A stretch of DNA of 64,000 nt from Knoxdaviesia capensis (GCA_001510575.1 LNGK01000003.1:316883-380882); one strand, 5' to 3'. Positions 23,020 to 36,006 are shown, counted from the first letter of the stretch. The notes: a model not told the origin generated them from the letters alone. Numbers and translations are program-made.

Positions 23020-24611
23020 CTTGAAGATAGTGGAAAGGGGACAGGATAGAAAAAGAGAAGAAGTCAAGAGATTATGGCTTTTGGGTAGCACTCAGCGCAA
23101 ACCAAAATGTAGAGGGGAGGGGCAATAGGAAAAACAAAATTGAATAGAGAGGAGAACAAGAGAAAAATAAAGGAGAAGAAAAGAGAAAGAAGAGATAGAG
23201 GAGGGATGAAGAAGAAAATAAAAGCAAAATACTCTCTAGATATAAGTGAAATGGAATGGGAGATGGAAGGGGGCAGAACGAAGAATAAGTAAGGAAGGAA
23301 GAGCCTAGACACACACTCTCATTCTACCTTTTTTAACTCGTTAATGATAAGGTGGGGGGGGGAGGCACCGTCTTTTTATATAGCAGGAACGAAGGAGCAA
23401 GACAGAGACGCAGAAACACAGAACTGGAAAGCACTATATATAGAGGTATCTGGATAAGTACCTACGTGGTATATAAGGGAACGATGACTACATCTGTACT
23501 TGGGGTATTTAAATGTGTTGTTGTTGTTGTTTGTTGATCGATGATTTCCCTCGTTTCTATGGCTCTTCCCTCTGGGCCCTGGAAAACCACTTTAGATAGG
23601 AGCACCTCAACCCAGGCGACAAGCGATCACCAACCAAAAATCACAGGGAAAAAAAAGCTGTTGCGGAGTAAAGTTCAGAGCGCGGGACGCGACGTGGGTC
23701 GCGTTTGGCTTTTGTTAATGCACACACTCAACATTGATGACGAGCTGAAGGTGTGTGAGATCCAAGTACCTTTTGTATGTAGATGCCGGCGGACAGGTAC
23801 ATGTGTAGAGGTGCTTGGAGTCGATAGCTGCTGCCAGCTGTTGATCTGGTCTGCCAGCTGCCATGATTCATGAGCTGACTAAGCGCTGGCTGAGTCAGCT
23901 GCTCTGTGATGCGACCAGCCTCGCCAGCTTTTCGATCTTGATCCGCGATGGAGTCTCCAGCTTCATTTTTACCCCCGGTGCTCTTTCTGACCAGTTCAAT
24001 CCAAGCCTCATATCCCAAGATCATCCTTCAATCTAAGGTCTGCCATGCTGAGAATCTCCTCCTGAGATTCCATCACCTTCTCTCTGCTCTCTCCTTGCTT
24101 GGCCCTTAACTACCTTCAGTGTCCTGTTTATTTTGAAGGTATTCCATTACATACACTACACATCCAGGTGCTCTTGTTCGTTTACTTCCACACACCTACG
24201 AGAAGTTGTTTTTTTTCTTGATTTTTTTTTGTTTTTTTCTTTTGCGCAAAAATAATCATCTTGTGTACGCTCCCACCCTTTTGCCTATTTCTTTCTTTCT
24301 TCCGCACGTCTTCCCATTTTTTTCTTCTTCCTTTTCCCCTCCTCTTTTCTTCCACCCTTCACGCTCAAAGCATCGTTCCCGATTCTTTAAGTAAACTCAA
24401 CCCCCCCGTTTGTTAGTAGAACTCCTCCACTTCGAGTATTCTTTTCTTCCTTCTCCTTTCTTGAGTGATATAATAACTAACAACTTACTCGTCTCTGGTT
24501 TCGGCTTTTTGCAGCCACTTTTAGTTCTTTACTGTTCTCGCCCCCAAGCAAATCGTTTCCAACCTTTCCACCCCGATTCTCCACGTGCGAACGCTGATTT
24601 CCGTCGCCAAC
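23020..24611. promoter_or_regulatory. Shared divergent promoter region of asf1 and rna14, with CAGCTG cluster
   Basis: Both flanking genes start here and run outward. Three CAGCTG sites occur within 67 bp (23834, 23854, 23895), with further near matches alongside. The asf1 side (23040-23330) is A/G-rich on the plus strand, which is a C/T-rich leader on its own strand. The rna14 side is C/T-rich from about 24050. No gene was seen inside. Confidence 0.5.
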
Positions 24612-27600
24612 ATGTCTGACGACGGACAGACGCCTCGCTCGCTGGAGGAGGATCAGCCATGGGAGCCAGAGGAGCTACTTAGCGATACCGCTCAGTCCGA
24701 TGTTCAGGAAGTCGAGATGCAGGCAGGCGGCCGTATTCAACCCAATGGCCGCGATGCCTTTGCGGAGGATGCTGCGGATGAAGATGACGACGAAGATGAC
24801 CAGGGTGATGTTGACGACGATGACGAGGAGCAGGAAGATGAGGTCGACGACGACCAGGTGGAATACGATCCCGAATCCATTCCTCTCCCCGCCGAGCCCA
24901 TCTCCATTCCTGCCGCCCCCGTGAAGGCCGCCAAGCCCCAGCTGACTGGTGGCTTCATTGTTGACGATTCCGACGACGACGAGGAGGGTCCGTCTTCCTC
25001 TCCGGTGATTGTGGGCTCGACTCACGTGCGCAACAACCCTACCAAATCCTCCACCCCGCCTCACGCTACCGCCGACTACGCGCCCTCGTCGGTCCCCTCT
25101 GTTCGTGTCCTTCCGTCTTCGGCGTCTCACGCCCCGGTCCCCGTCGCCGCGACTTCCCCTGTGTCGCGTGCTTCTGCCTCCGCCGCCGTGCCTGCTGCGG
25201 CTGTCTCTCAACACTCATCTTCGTCGGCTTCGACCTCCGCCAACGCCCTCTCTTCACCTAACGCCACAACTGCCGCTCCTTCGCAACCTCGGCCGCAATC
25301 CACTGCTAGCCCGATTGCAATGCTCGAGGCCCGCGTCAAAGAGGATCCTCGCGGCGATATGGATGCGTGGGAAGCTCTTATGGCCCAACATCGGCTTGTC
25401 GGTCGCATGGATGATATTCGCGATGTTTACAAGCGCTTTATCGACATCTTCCCCCATGCTGCTGCTGTTTTGGTCGAGTGGCTTGAGCTTGAGCTCAACC
25501 TCAGCAACTTTTCTAACGCCGAGGCCATTTTTGGCACTCGTCTGATGGCTGTTGCCGACGTCAAGCTTTGGACAGTCTATCTTAACTATATCCGACGCCG
25601 CCAGGATCTCAACCATGATCCAAATGGCCAAGCTCGCAAGATTGTCACTCAGGCATATGAATTCGTCCTCGAGAATATCGGTATGGACAAAGAGTCCGGC
25701 CAAGTGTGGCACGACTATGTTCAGTTCATCAAGAGCGGCCCCGGTCAGATCGGTGGAAGTAACTGGCAAGACCAGCAAAAGATGGACCAGCTACGCAAGG
25801 CCTACCAACGGGCCATTTGCGTGCCTACCGCGGCCGTCAACAACATATGGAAGGAGTATGACCAGTTTGAGATGGGTCTCAACAAAATGACAGTAAGCAA
25901 TCCCATCTCACACATCCTTACTACGAAATGGCTTGGCTTCTATGGCTCCTTGCTAACCGTGATACTTCTTGCGTTTCTCCACAACAGGGCCGCAAGTTCA
26001 TCCAAGACCGATCCCCCTCTTACATGTCGGCGAAAGGCGCCAACATTGCTCTCGAGAATATTACGAAGAACATCATTCGGACCAGCCTCCCCCGCCTTGC
26101 GCCTGCGCCTGGATTTGAGGGGGACACCGAGTACGCCGAGCAGGTTGAACTCTGGAAGCGGTGGATTGCTTGGGAGAAGGAGGATCACCTCGTGCTCAAG
26201 GACGATGATCCCCCTCTCTATAAGAAGCGGGTTCTCTACTGCTACCAGCAGGCCCTGATGGCCCTGCGCTTTTGGCCCGAAATGTGGGTCGATGCCGCCG
26301 AATGGTGCTTCAAAAATAACATCAAGTGCACTGACGGCAGTGACATGGGTATCAAATTCCTTACCGATGGAATCACTGCCAACCCCGAGAGTGTCCTGCT
26401 TGCACTGAAGCATGCCGATCGCATCGAGACCACCCAGCCCGCGGGTGAAGATGAAGCTGCCAAATCCCGGTATGCCGTTGCTGTTCGCGAGCCCTACAAC
26501 AAGCTTCTGGACACGCTCTATAATATGGGCCGAGATCTGAAGGATAAGGAGCAGGTGGAAATCACCCGCCTTGAGCAGTCGGACATGCTCACATCGCGCG
26601 GAAAGCGGCGCCAAAACCTTGAAGACGATCTTTACGATGATGACGACGAGAACTCGGACGGAAACGAGTCCGAAAGCGTCATGAACGGCTTCCCCCGCCC
26701 CCCTTCTAAGGAGGAGGCCATCGAGCTGGTTAAACAGGGGTATGCGGTCCGGTCGCAGCTCCTATCCTACACAATCTCATACGTCTGGATTGCGCTCGCC
26801 CGGGCTATGCGCCGTGTGCAAGGCAAGGGTGGAGCGCAGGCCGGAGGGCTGCGTCAGGTGTTTACAGATGCCCGACAGCGTGGCCGGCTGACCAGTGATG
26901 TGTACGTGGCGGTCGCCCTCTTGGAGGCAGTGGTTTACAAGGACCCTGTTGGTGGTAGAATTTTCGAGCGTGGTGCCCGACTGTTTCCCGAGGACGAGGC
27001 CTTTATGCTTGAGTACATCAAGTTTTTGCACTCGAAGGACGACACCACCAACGCCCGGGTGGTCTTTGAGACCTGTGTCAACCGGCTCACGCAGAAGCCC
27101 GACACCATCTCCAAGGCGAAGCCGCTTTATGCGTACTTCCACAAGTACGAGTGCCAATTTGGCGAACTGTCGCAGATCTCCAAGCTGGAGGAGCGTATGG
27201 CCGAGCTGTGGCCCGACGACCCCGCCCTGTCGTACTTTGCCCGCCGGTTCTCGTCCGAGCGCGAGGGCAAGTTCGATCCCATCAACACGCGCATCATCGT
27301 GTCGCCTGCGGCGCAGATGCGCCCCAAGGCCATTATGCCTTCAATCGAGCTGCCCGCCGCCGCCCCGGCGCTGATGTCGTCGACGCGCAATAGCCCTGCG
27401 GTAAACATCCCCAGCCACTATCGCCAGGGCGGAAACAACAGCGGTGGCGCCGGCGCGGGCCCGTCGTACCGCACCGACCTGTCCCCCGGCCCCATGCCGT
27501 CGTACTCGCGCACGGTCAACTCGCCCAAGCGCTCCCTGAACATCGACGATGATGATTCGAACCGGCCCCGGAAGTTTATCCGCGGCGAGTCGCCGCTGAA

Positions 27601-27985
27601 GGGCGCCGCCGGCCGCCGCATGGACCAGCAGCGTCGTAACCAAGGCGCAATGCTGCACCGTGATATTTCCTTCCTGCTTAACCTGCTCCCCCCCAGTCAG
27701 CATTATGATTCGTTTCGATTGGACGGCGCATCTATTACCTCCCTGCTTCGGGCGATTCATGTCCCCGAATACTCGGTTTGGAAGGCCAACACGGCGGCTG
27801 GCGGTGCTGCGGGCGGTGCTGTGCGCAACGCGCCCACTGAGGGCGGCGGTGGCGGACGCGCCGCGAGCCCCTACGATTCGGCCCGCCGCGGAGTCTCTTC
27901 GGAGAACCACGGCCAGGGACACTACGGATCGGGTGGCGGCCACGAGGGCGGAAGTGGCAGAGGCGCTGGCCCGTACCGGCGTTGA
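24612..27985 (+). CDS. rna14: mRNA 3'-end processing protein Rna14 (CstF-77)
   Basis: Scaffold of cleavage factor IA, needed for cleavage and polyadenylation of pre-mRNA in the nucleus. Exons 24612-25892 and 25988-27985 give 1092 residues. The start ATG sits in CAACATGTCTG. Residues about 1-235 are a low-complexity region: acidic (EDAADEDDDEDDQGDVDDDD), then Ser/Ala/Pro-rich. HAT (half-a-TPR) repeats run from about 240 (EARVKEDPRGDMDAWEALMA, VYKRFIDIFPHAAAVLVEWL) to about 860, including the Suf-domain blocks VFETCVNRL and YAYFHKYECQFGEL. The C-terminus carries a basic patch (NRPRKFIRGESPLKG), a conserved helix (FLLNLLPPSQHYDSFRLD) fitting the Rna15-binding monkeytail, and a Gly-rich tail. A few hundred N-terminal residues more than yeast Rna14 is usual in filamentous fungi. 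Confidence 0.95.
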
Positions 27986-30900
27986 ACGCCGTCGGACCGC
28001 GCACGGCCAGTACTGAAGTGAGAAGTGGGATGTGCTGGCTGTTTTTTTTTTCTTTTCCCTTGCCGTCGTTTTTTTTTCGGTCGGGAATTTTGCATGGATG
28101 GTTATGGATGGGTTCTTAGGTACTAGGTAGTCTCGTTTTATTCCCCCCTTGCTTTGATACTTCTCTTTTTTTTTCTTTTTTCTTTTTTACCAAAAAAATC
28201 ACCTTTTCTTTTTCTTCGCTTGCCCTTCTTCTTCTTCATCCATCATCCATCATCCTCATCTCTCTTCGTTTTTCTTCTCCTTCTTCTCCTCGTCCACCCC
28301 TTTCTTTTTTTCCGCCTGCTTCTTTTTTTTCTAGACCCGCATAACCATCTTTTTCTTCTTCTTTTCTTGGTTTTCTTCTTTTTTTTTTTCTGGCTCTGTC
28401 ACTGCCCCGTATCTTCTGGTGCTTTCTTTCTTACACTCTCGCACAGGGGCGTGCGGAGACTGTCTTCTTTATTTTCTGGGCTGAGCACGGCGTATATTGT
28501 TGGATGGGAAAATTTGCTGGAATATTCATGGATGTTTTTTTGTTTTACGTTTTCCTTCTACACAGGAGTGGAAATTGAGGGGAGTTTTATTTCGTTCCTG
28601 CGAGCCATCTTTGTTTCTAGGTTTTGCTACATGAAGAGAGATAGAAATCGCCGTTTTTTTTAGTCCTTTCGATGGTAGTGACTGGCTGGGGATCTGGAGT
28701 GAGATGTGTGATGTGATATGCCGCTAGTACTGGGTGGAGTTCTTGTCTCTTGTTAACTGACGATCCAAGTCAGACATGTGAAGCACCTCGCGAGAGACAA
28801 GTAGCCCGGCGTCTGCTCGATTTGTTACTCGTGCGTGGTGTCTGCACGTGTGGGTGTGCTGCGATAACATTGAGACCCGAAATCACATCACACCCGAGCA
28901 TACCTGTCTAATCTCGCGAGCTGTCTGTCACGTCGACCACGGGGTGGACCGGTAGAGCTAGCCCGGGGTTTTCTTTTCTTTTCTTCTGTGAAGACTACTA
29001 CGGCTGGCTGCTTGTTGTCTGCCGGGCTACGGGATGTGCGGGTTTGGCAAACGCGCGGTCTCGTGTTTCTCCGCGGGTGGCCGTTTGGCTTGTTTGTCAA
29101 GGCGGCTCTTGAGACTGCGGCGGCGCTCTTTGGACACTCTCGCAGAATACCGGCTTGGATGCTTTGATCTGTATCGTGGATAGTAGGGGGTCGAGTGGTG
29201 GTCGGAGTGAGGGAGACCTGGGGCGGTTCAGAGAGAGACGGCAAGTGTGGTCCTGCTTCTTGGTCGCTGGATCGGAGAGGTGTGGAGATGCGAGCTCGGG
29301 CGCTCGGCCCCGAACGAGCGGTCTGGGCCGGTTACCTGCACGGCGGGCCGGATAGAAGCGTTTACGCTTTCGTAGGTGCGAGTTGTGTAACTATCCACCC
29401 ATCTAACCTCTGGATTCCACACAGGCCCATGCATGGTCTCTGCCTCTCTTTTTGTTTCTTCCATCTCAACGCGGCTCGCTTGGACGTGTCTGATGCTTCT
29501 TCTCTAGGGTTGTGCCCTTCCCCATCTATGATTCATAGATATCTCCCAAGTTACCCCATCGGCCGGCCCAAATCCAAATCTGTGATTCATGGACCAGCCC
29601 GTAATTCCGGATTTCATGTTCTTCCACCCGGCTTTTTTTTTTGTTTGCACCTACAAACCAAAAGTGATTCATACTTCCGGGTCGAAGCTGGGGAGAAATG
29701 CTATAAAGGAGGGCCATCCCCACCACCTCTCTGCGCAGATCTCTCGGAACTTTTGCATATCTCTCTCTCTCTCTTTCTCTTTTCTTCATCAATTTACTCT
29801 TTAACATATCTTCATTTCTAATCAATCTTCTCTTCTTCAATCAATCTTTTTTCTTTTCCAACCCACTCTCACTCTTCCAACACATTTCCCACCAAATATC
29901 AGCTAGTTACCCTTTCTCAGCTCACCAGCCAACCCAACCATCTTCGAACTTACCAAGCCCTCTCCTCTCTTTTGAGATTCTCATTCCCTCGTTCTTCTGC
30001 TCAGACCCGGTCAGTATCTATTTCGTTAGTCTGACACTTTCTAGACTTGGGTTCTTTCAAGCTGACGCAAGCTTGTACAGATAAACGCCATTTGCAGCTG
30101 CTAATCGACAAGTGGCAGCCCAACGCACTTACACACGTCCATTCTTAGATCAAAGGTAAGAGAGAAGAGAACATATATGCATCTAACCGCACTTGTCGTT
30201 TTCGGTTCGGCCTTGATCGTTGCACCCCGGGCTTTTCATAATCCGGGGAGACTTCCCCACGCACCTGCCGTCTGCATCTTCCACACCTTCCTCACACTGC
30301 CGTCGTCCGTCCCCGGTCGGACCTTCCCTTGCACGGGCTTCCTTCCGTTTTCCGGCATTGGCACTCCGTTCCTTCCGCACTCTGTGCATCACCATAGTCA
30401 TCAGCCATTTCTTTTCTTTTTTTTTTTTTTGATCGTTCCTTCCTCACCCCCCTCCCACACCTTTTGTGTGTGTAGAGCTCAAAAATCCCCAGCTACGCTT
30501 CTGACCTAGCCTTTTTGTCCTGGAGCGTTTGATGTTATCGTTTACTATGGAGTTACACGTCCAGGCTCTAGCATCAGTGACATCTCCAGTCACGACTGAT
30601 GCTATTGCACCAACATCACCACTTCAAAGGTACTCCCCTTTGGATTTTCCCGCAGATTTGCTGCGGTGGAATGGCTGATCGTGGCATCGTGCCCCCGGTT
30701 TTCCCAGACTATAAATTGAACCCTTTCCTCCTGGCATTTCTCTTCCCTCTTCTTCCTTTCTTCTTCTTCTTTTTTTCTTTTTTCCTTCCTTTCTTCTTTA
30801 ACTTCCTCCTTTATCACCCTTCTCTATCCTCCTTGTTCCCTGTGTTCTTCATTGAAGTCTTGTGTGCTTCAGCGATTCCCTTTATCCTTCCATCCGCTCA

Positions 30901-31306
30901 GAGTCTTGTCCCTTCATAGGGCTTTTCTCTGGGTTGCCTGGATCCCCATTGTTCCTCTTCAGGAAACCCCCCTTTTGATTTTCACTCTTTTGGAAGTTGT
31001 GTGACTGTAAGCCTGCTGTTTCTACCTAATTAGTCTTCCCTCCCTCCTTGCCTTCTCTTGCCTGCTACCTGATCCTGAGATGACATATAACTCATGCTTC
31101 CCTCCCACTTCTCTCTTCTGCCATGATGAGAGAAGTCAGGGACATGGATATATCTCACTCACCTCCCCCCCTTTTCTCTCTACCTAACAGATTGCCCTCG
31201 AGTTTCGTTATCATTACCCAGTTTGGAAATGAATTGCTAACCATCATCCTTCCTTCTCTTCTCACCTTTTTCCGAAAATACCACAGATCGAAAAAAGATC
31301 CAAACA
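27986..31306. other. Intergenic region: rna14 3' UTR and Argonaute leader
   Basis: No gene supported. The first part is T-rich 3' UTR. A TATAAAGG at 29702-29709 is followed by a C/T-rich run from about 29750, so the Argonaute transcript may have a leader of about 1.5 kb, possibly with untranslated introns. Short ATG-initiated frames inside it could be upstream ORFs. Confidence 0.45.
29702..29709 (+). promoter_or_regulatory. TATA box candidate upstream of the Argonaute leader
   Basis: TATAAAGG about 45 bp before the onset of a long C/T-rich tract. If used, it implies a leader near 1.5 kb for the Argonaute mRNA. Confidence 0.35.
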
Positions 31307-34300
31307 ATGTCTGGTCGCAGCGCGTCCCGTTCGGGCTCCGGCTCTGGCAGCCGCGAGGGATCGGCCCATCGCGGCCGTGAGCCTCAGGAAGCTCGCTCGG
31401 GTTCTCGCGAGCGTTCCTCTTCCCGCAAGGGATCTACCTCTGGAAAATCGCGTGAGGCTTCTCCTTCTCGCGAGAAAGCTGGTGTTGAGGGTTTCCCTCA
31501 GCCTCTAGGTTTTGATCCCGCTCGGGAGCAGGGTGCTTCGAACTCTGCCGAGAAGAAGCTCAACACTCGCCTCGATCTCCCCCCTGATGCCTATCTCCCG
31601 GTAAGTTCACTTGTAGCTTTTGTCGTTGCTTCTTTGGTTGTCGACTTGTGCTGACGTGTCCCCACTATCTGCTTTCCTTTCATATAGGTTAACGTCGATT
31701 CGCGTTTCCCCCGGCGCCCCGATTTCAATAAAGACGGACAGGCCATCAAGGTTGACGTCAACCAATTCCGTGTCACGCGTGTTGATGCGTCTCGCAAGAT
31801 CTATCAGTATGATGTCTCGGTTTCTGGCCGCAAGGTCACTAAGCCCGAGGCTCTGATCAAAAAGCTCTGGGACCACCCTCTGGTCGCTCAGGCTCGCAAC
31901 AAGAACAAGGCGGTTTGGCTTTACGATGGTCGGCGCCTTGCTTGGTAAGTCAACCCCCCCCCNNNNNNNNNNNNNNNNNNNNNNNNNNNNNNNNNNNNNN
32001 NNNNNNNNNNNNNNNNNNNNNNNNNNNNNNNNNNNNNNNNNNNNNNNNNNNNNNNNNNNNNNNNNNNNNNNNNNNNCCCCCCCGATACACCTTCCATCAC
32101 AATGGTCAGTGTGTGTGTGTGTGTATGTGCTAACTGTTTTCGTGTGTTGATAACAATCTAGGTCAACAACTTTGCTTGATCGTGGCGAGCTGCGTGTTTT
32201 CCTGGATCTTGACGAGGGGAGAGAGCGGTCTGGTGGCGAGAACAAGTTTTATTTTATGATGAAGAAAACTACCGAAATCAAGATGACCGCACTCCCTGCC
32301 TACCTTGAGGGCAAGATGGGATGGGACAATAGCGTTCTTGAATGCCTCAGTAAGTTCTTCCTCCAACCCCCTCAACACACACAAATCTCAAAAACACAAA
32401 TGGTTACTGACATGATCAAATTTATTCTGTTTTCTTAGACTTTTTGGACCATGCCATTCGTCAGGGGCCTTCCGAGAACTTGAAGATGATCCGTCGCAAC
32501 TTCTACCGCCATGCGGAGAGACGCGAGGTTCTCAGCGAGTTCACCGAGGTTGCCAAGGGTGTTTACGCCTCCATTCGCATCAACCAGGTATGATATGATG
32601 CTTATCTGCTTTCCCTCCTGCTTGATTTCTTTTCACACCTAAATTAACTAACATCGAATTGCTTTAGTCCATCTTCTCTGGTGGATTGGGTCTCGGCATC
32701 AACGTTGATGTCGCCAACACCGCGTTTTGGACCGGTGGTATCACCGTGATGCAAATGGCTCGTTGCTATTTGCCTTATCTCGACAAGCGGTTCTTCAACA
32801 AGAGCCCCAACGACTTTGCGAATCTGTTCAAGCCTCAGATTGACGGTGGTGAGATTCACACGTCGGATGCTTTCAAGTGCCTCCGGAAGATGCACAAGCT
32901 TCGCTTCTGGTGCCCTCACCAGTCCAAGTCATCGGACAAGCCTCCCCAGGAGTACACCATCTTCCGATTCGCTTATGACAAGAGTTTCGGCAAGGATGGC
33001 ATGACGGCCAGAACCGTCAAGTTTGAATACGAGGGTGAAGAGGTGTCTCTTTACGAGTACTACCGCAAGCGCTACGGCGTCGTTCTCGAGTTTCCCCACT
33101 GGCCGCTCATCGAGACGACCAAGAAGGGTGCTCTGTTCCCCATGGAGGTCTGCATGGTGCAGACGCTCCAGCGCTACCCTTACAAGTTGGACAGCGATCA
33201 GACCTCGGCCATGATCAAGTTCGCGGTGACCCGGCCTCCGGTGCGTCGCAAGCACATCATGGAAGGAGCTCAGCTCCTCAACTGGAACGAGGATCCTTAC
33301 CTGAAGCATTTTGGCATCAAGTTTGATAACAAGTTCGCCAAGGCCGAAGCCCGGCTGCTGCCCAACCCCGAGATCCAATTCTTGGGCAAGAAGATCAACC
33401 CCGGAACCAGCGGCCGGTGGGATCTTCGCGGCGTCAAGTTCCTCGCCCCCCATGTGGAAAAGCTCACCTCGTGGGGCTTTGTCATTCTTGAGCGATCGGT
33501 CACGACCGTGCAGCTGCAGCAGTTTGCACGCACTTTCAAAGAAGTCTTCACTAGCCATGGAGGCAAAATTGATCGTGACCCAATGATCATCGACAATGGC
33601 AACACCACCGACGTCCGGGGCGCGTTGATGGACGCCTACAAGCAGATTCGCGAGAAGCAGGGCCCCGTCCAGATCATCTTCTGCGTTCTCCGGTACAAGA
33701 ACAACAACTCGTACGAACGCATCAAGAAGATTGGAGACTGCCGGCTGGGCATCCTCACGCAGGCGATCCAAGGATCGCACGTCATCAAGAACAACTCGCA
33801 GTACCATTCCAACGTGTCGATGAAGGTCAACGCGAAGCTGGGCGGCACCACGTGCCGCGTTGCCGATCCGGATGTTGTGTTCAAGCGTCCGACGATGCTC
33901 ATTGGTGTTGACGTATCTCATGCTCCCGCCGGTATCAACGCGGCGTCCATGGCGTCGCTCACCATGTCTCTGGACAAGTATGCCTGCCGCTATGCGGCTG
34001 CGGTGGAGACCAACGGCTACCGGGTTGAGATGCTTACGGCGATGAATGTGCGGTCGCTGCTGGGACGTCTGATCCCGGTGTGGAGACAGAACATTTCTGT
34101 CCCGCCTGAGCACGTTTACTACTTCCGCGACGGAGTTTCTGAGGGCCAGTTTGCCCATGTCCTCGACCAGGAGGTCAGCGAGATGCGGGCATTCTTCCGC
34201 ACCAAGGGAGTCAACCCCAAGTTCACGGTGATCATTGCGGCCAAGCGTCACCACATCCGCATGTTCCCGGAGCGCGGAGACAAGAATGGCAACCCCCTCC

Positions 34301-34761
34301 CGGGGACCCTGCTCGAGAAGGAGGTCACCCACCCTTACCAGTGGGACTTTTATCTCTGCTCGCATGTGGCCATCCAGGGCACTGCGCGGCCGGTCCATTA
34401 TCATGTGATTCTGGATGAGGCCAACTGCAAGTCTGGTGCCCTTCAGCGTATGATTTATACGCACTGCTACCAGTACATGCGGTCGACAACTCCGGTGTCG
34501 CTGCACCCGGCTGTGTACTACGCGCATCTTGCTAGCAACAGAGCGCGTGTTCACGAGAACCCGCCGCCGGGCTCGGGCCCCGGACCTCGCTCGGGACCCA
34601 AGGCTGTTGAGTACATCAACGATCAGCGCGCCAAGGGATTCCACTCCACCGAGCCCCGGTTCGGAACCGACGCCGAGCCGCTCTTGCCTTTTGGTGTTGT
34701 TAATGGCGAGTATGAGAAGGTTACCGCGGAATTTACTCGTGCGACCATGTGGTACATCTAA
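31307..34761 (+). CDS. Argonaute, QDE-2/PpdA-like
   Basis: Small-RNA-guided slicer of the RNA silencing pathway. Exons 31307-31600, 31688-31944, 32162-32349, 32439-32587 and 32668-34761 give 993 residues. An Arg/Ser/Gly-rich N-terminus (about 1-60, with repeated SGS, SRE and GS motifs) precedes the ArgoN domain (RPDFNKDGQAIKVDVNQFRV), linker, PAZ (about 330-480) and MID-PIWI from about 620. The slicer tetrad looks complete: Asp711 in GVDVSHAP, Glu750 in YRVEML, Asp784 in FRDGVSEGQF and His916 in YYAHL. The protein ends TRATMWYI, an aromatic-rich C-terminus as in other Argonautes. The 114-base run of N falls inside the second intron (31945-32161); the protein reads RRLAW then STTLL across it without loss. 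QDE-2 is the Neurospora quelling Argonaute and PpdA the Aspergillus counterpart; orthology needs a tree. Confidence 0.96.
31963..32076. other. Assembly gap (114 N) between C homopolymers, inside an Argonaute intron
   Basis: The unknown bases are flanked by nine C on the left and seven C on the right. The gap lies wholly within the intron between exons 2 and 3, so the protein is unaffected. Its true length is unknown. Confidence 0.97.
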
Positions 34762-34840
34762 GGATGTGCACACATGGTTCTTTCTTTTCGGTTGTCTTGT
34801 TCTTTTGGTCGGTTCGCCTGGGGTTGAATATTTCTTCTTC

Positions 34841-35033
34841 TCTTCCTTGGACTTTCTTCGGTACCTTCCACTCTCCTAGCAGGATTCTTTGTGGGCTGGT
34901 CTCACATGTTATTCTCGGAGATAGTTGGGAGTGCTGTTTCTGTCTTCTTCCTTGGTTTTTCTTCGGTACCTTCCACTCTCCTGGTAGGATTCGTTGGGCT
35001 AGTCCCAGCTTATTCTCGGAGATAGTTGGGAGT
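34841..35033. repeat. Direct repeat (about 90 bp, two copies) in the Argonaute 3' UTR
   Basis: Copy 1 (34841-34932) and copy 2 (34946-35033) both start TCTTCCTTGG, share TTTCTTCGGTACCTTCCACT, and end ATTCTCGGAGATAGTTGGGA plus GT. The copies differ by several substitutions and small indels, so the duplication is not brand new. Confidence 0.85.
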
Positions 35034-36006
35034 ACGAAGCAAACATAGGAACGGCTGGCCAACAAGGATGAGGCTTGGGACGGGATTTGGTGGTGGATGG
35101 AAGGTTCTGTGGGGAGGGATATGGGGATGGAGACGTAAAACTTGAGATCTTCCTTTTTAAAAAGCTTAGGTATTCCCTCAACGAAAGCATTGCATGTAGC
35201 TAACTTGTGGGTGGTTTGATTCCGTGATATCAATGTTGTCGTTGTAGTGGTGTGGTTGGGTGTGGTTGAGAAGGGGGAAAAAGCGTGCAATACCATTGGG
35301 CAGATTCGGTAGCAGGAGAGAGAATGGGCGGCCAAGTGACGTCACCTGCCAGAGTGTGCGCCGCAGCTGGCAGCAGTTGGCCGTACATGGACAATTTGGC
35401 GGGGGGTTTTTGTTGTAGTGGGGGTGGGAGGGAGCGAAACAAACGAAAGGAACGACCCACGCAAGCTCTTTCCCTCCCATTCATTTCCTTGATTGTTCGT
35501 GTAAATGGTCCCTCATCTTGGCACTCGGATTAAAGGCACGGGATCCTTCTTTTTTTTCTTTCTTTTTCTTCGTTTCTTTTCACTTGGTGATGAGAAGAGA
35601 ACGAGAGGAGTTAGTTATACATTCATTTTCCCCTCACTTCCTTACGTGCCTGATTTTTTCTCTTGGAGTCCCTCGGAAATCCAGTCGGATTTGGGAAATT
35701 GAGAGTTACGTCACTATTTCGGGGCTTTGTCGATTCCGAACAGCATCACCAGCGAGACACAGACCCAAAGATAGAGTCAAGAGGGGCTCATAATCGTGCG
35801 GTCTGACTGTGAGTCTCTGACACTTGCCGGGTTCCGGTTCTCGAAACGTCGTGTGGGCTGAGAGACCGACTCTGGTTTCACATGTCTCCTACTAACACTC
35901 CGGGTGGGATGATGCAGAGATAGCAGCACACTGGCCGGCGAAGATCCCCGAATACCGGATCGCGACGACACAAGTTGACACGGAGACGAGCAACAACCCG
36001 GAACTC

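Noticed and set aside
24585..24611. Upstream in-frame GTG as start of rna14
   Set aside because: The ATG at 24612 is the first ATG and has a good context; GTG starts are not expected here.
32929..34773. 614-codon minus-strand frame across the Argonaute gene
   Set aside because: No recognisable domain; it mirrors the last Argonaute exon.
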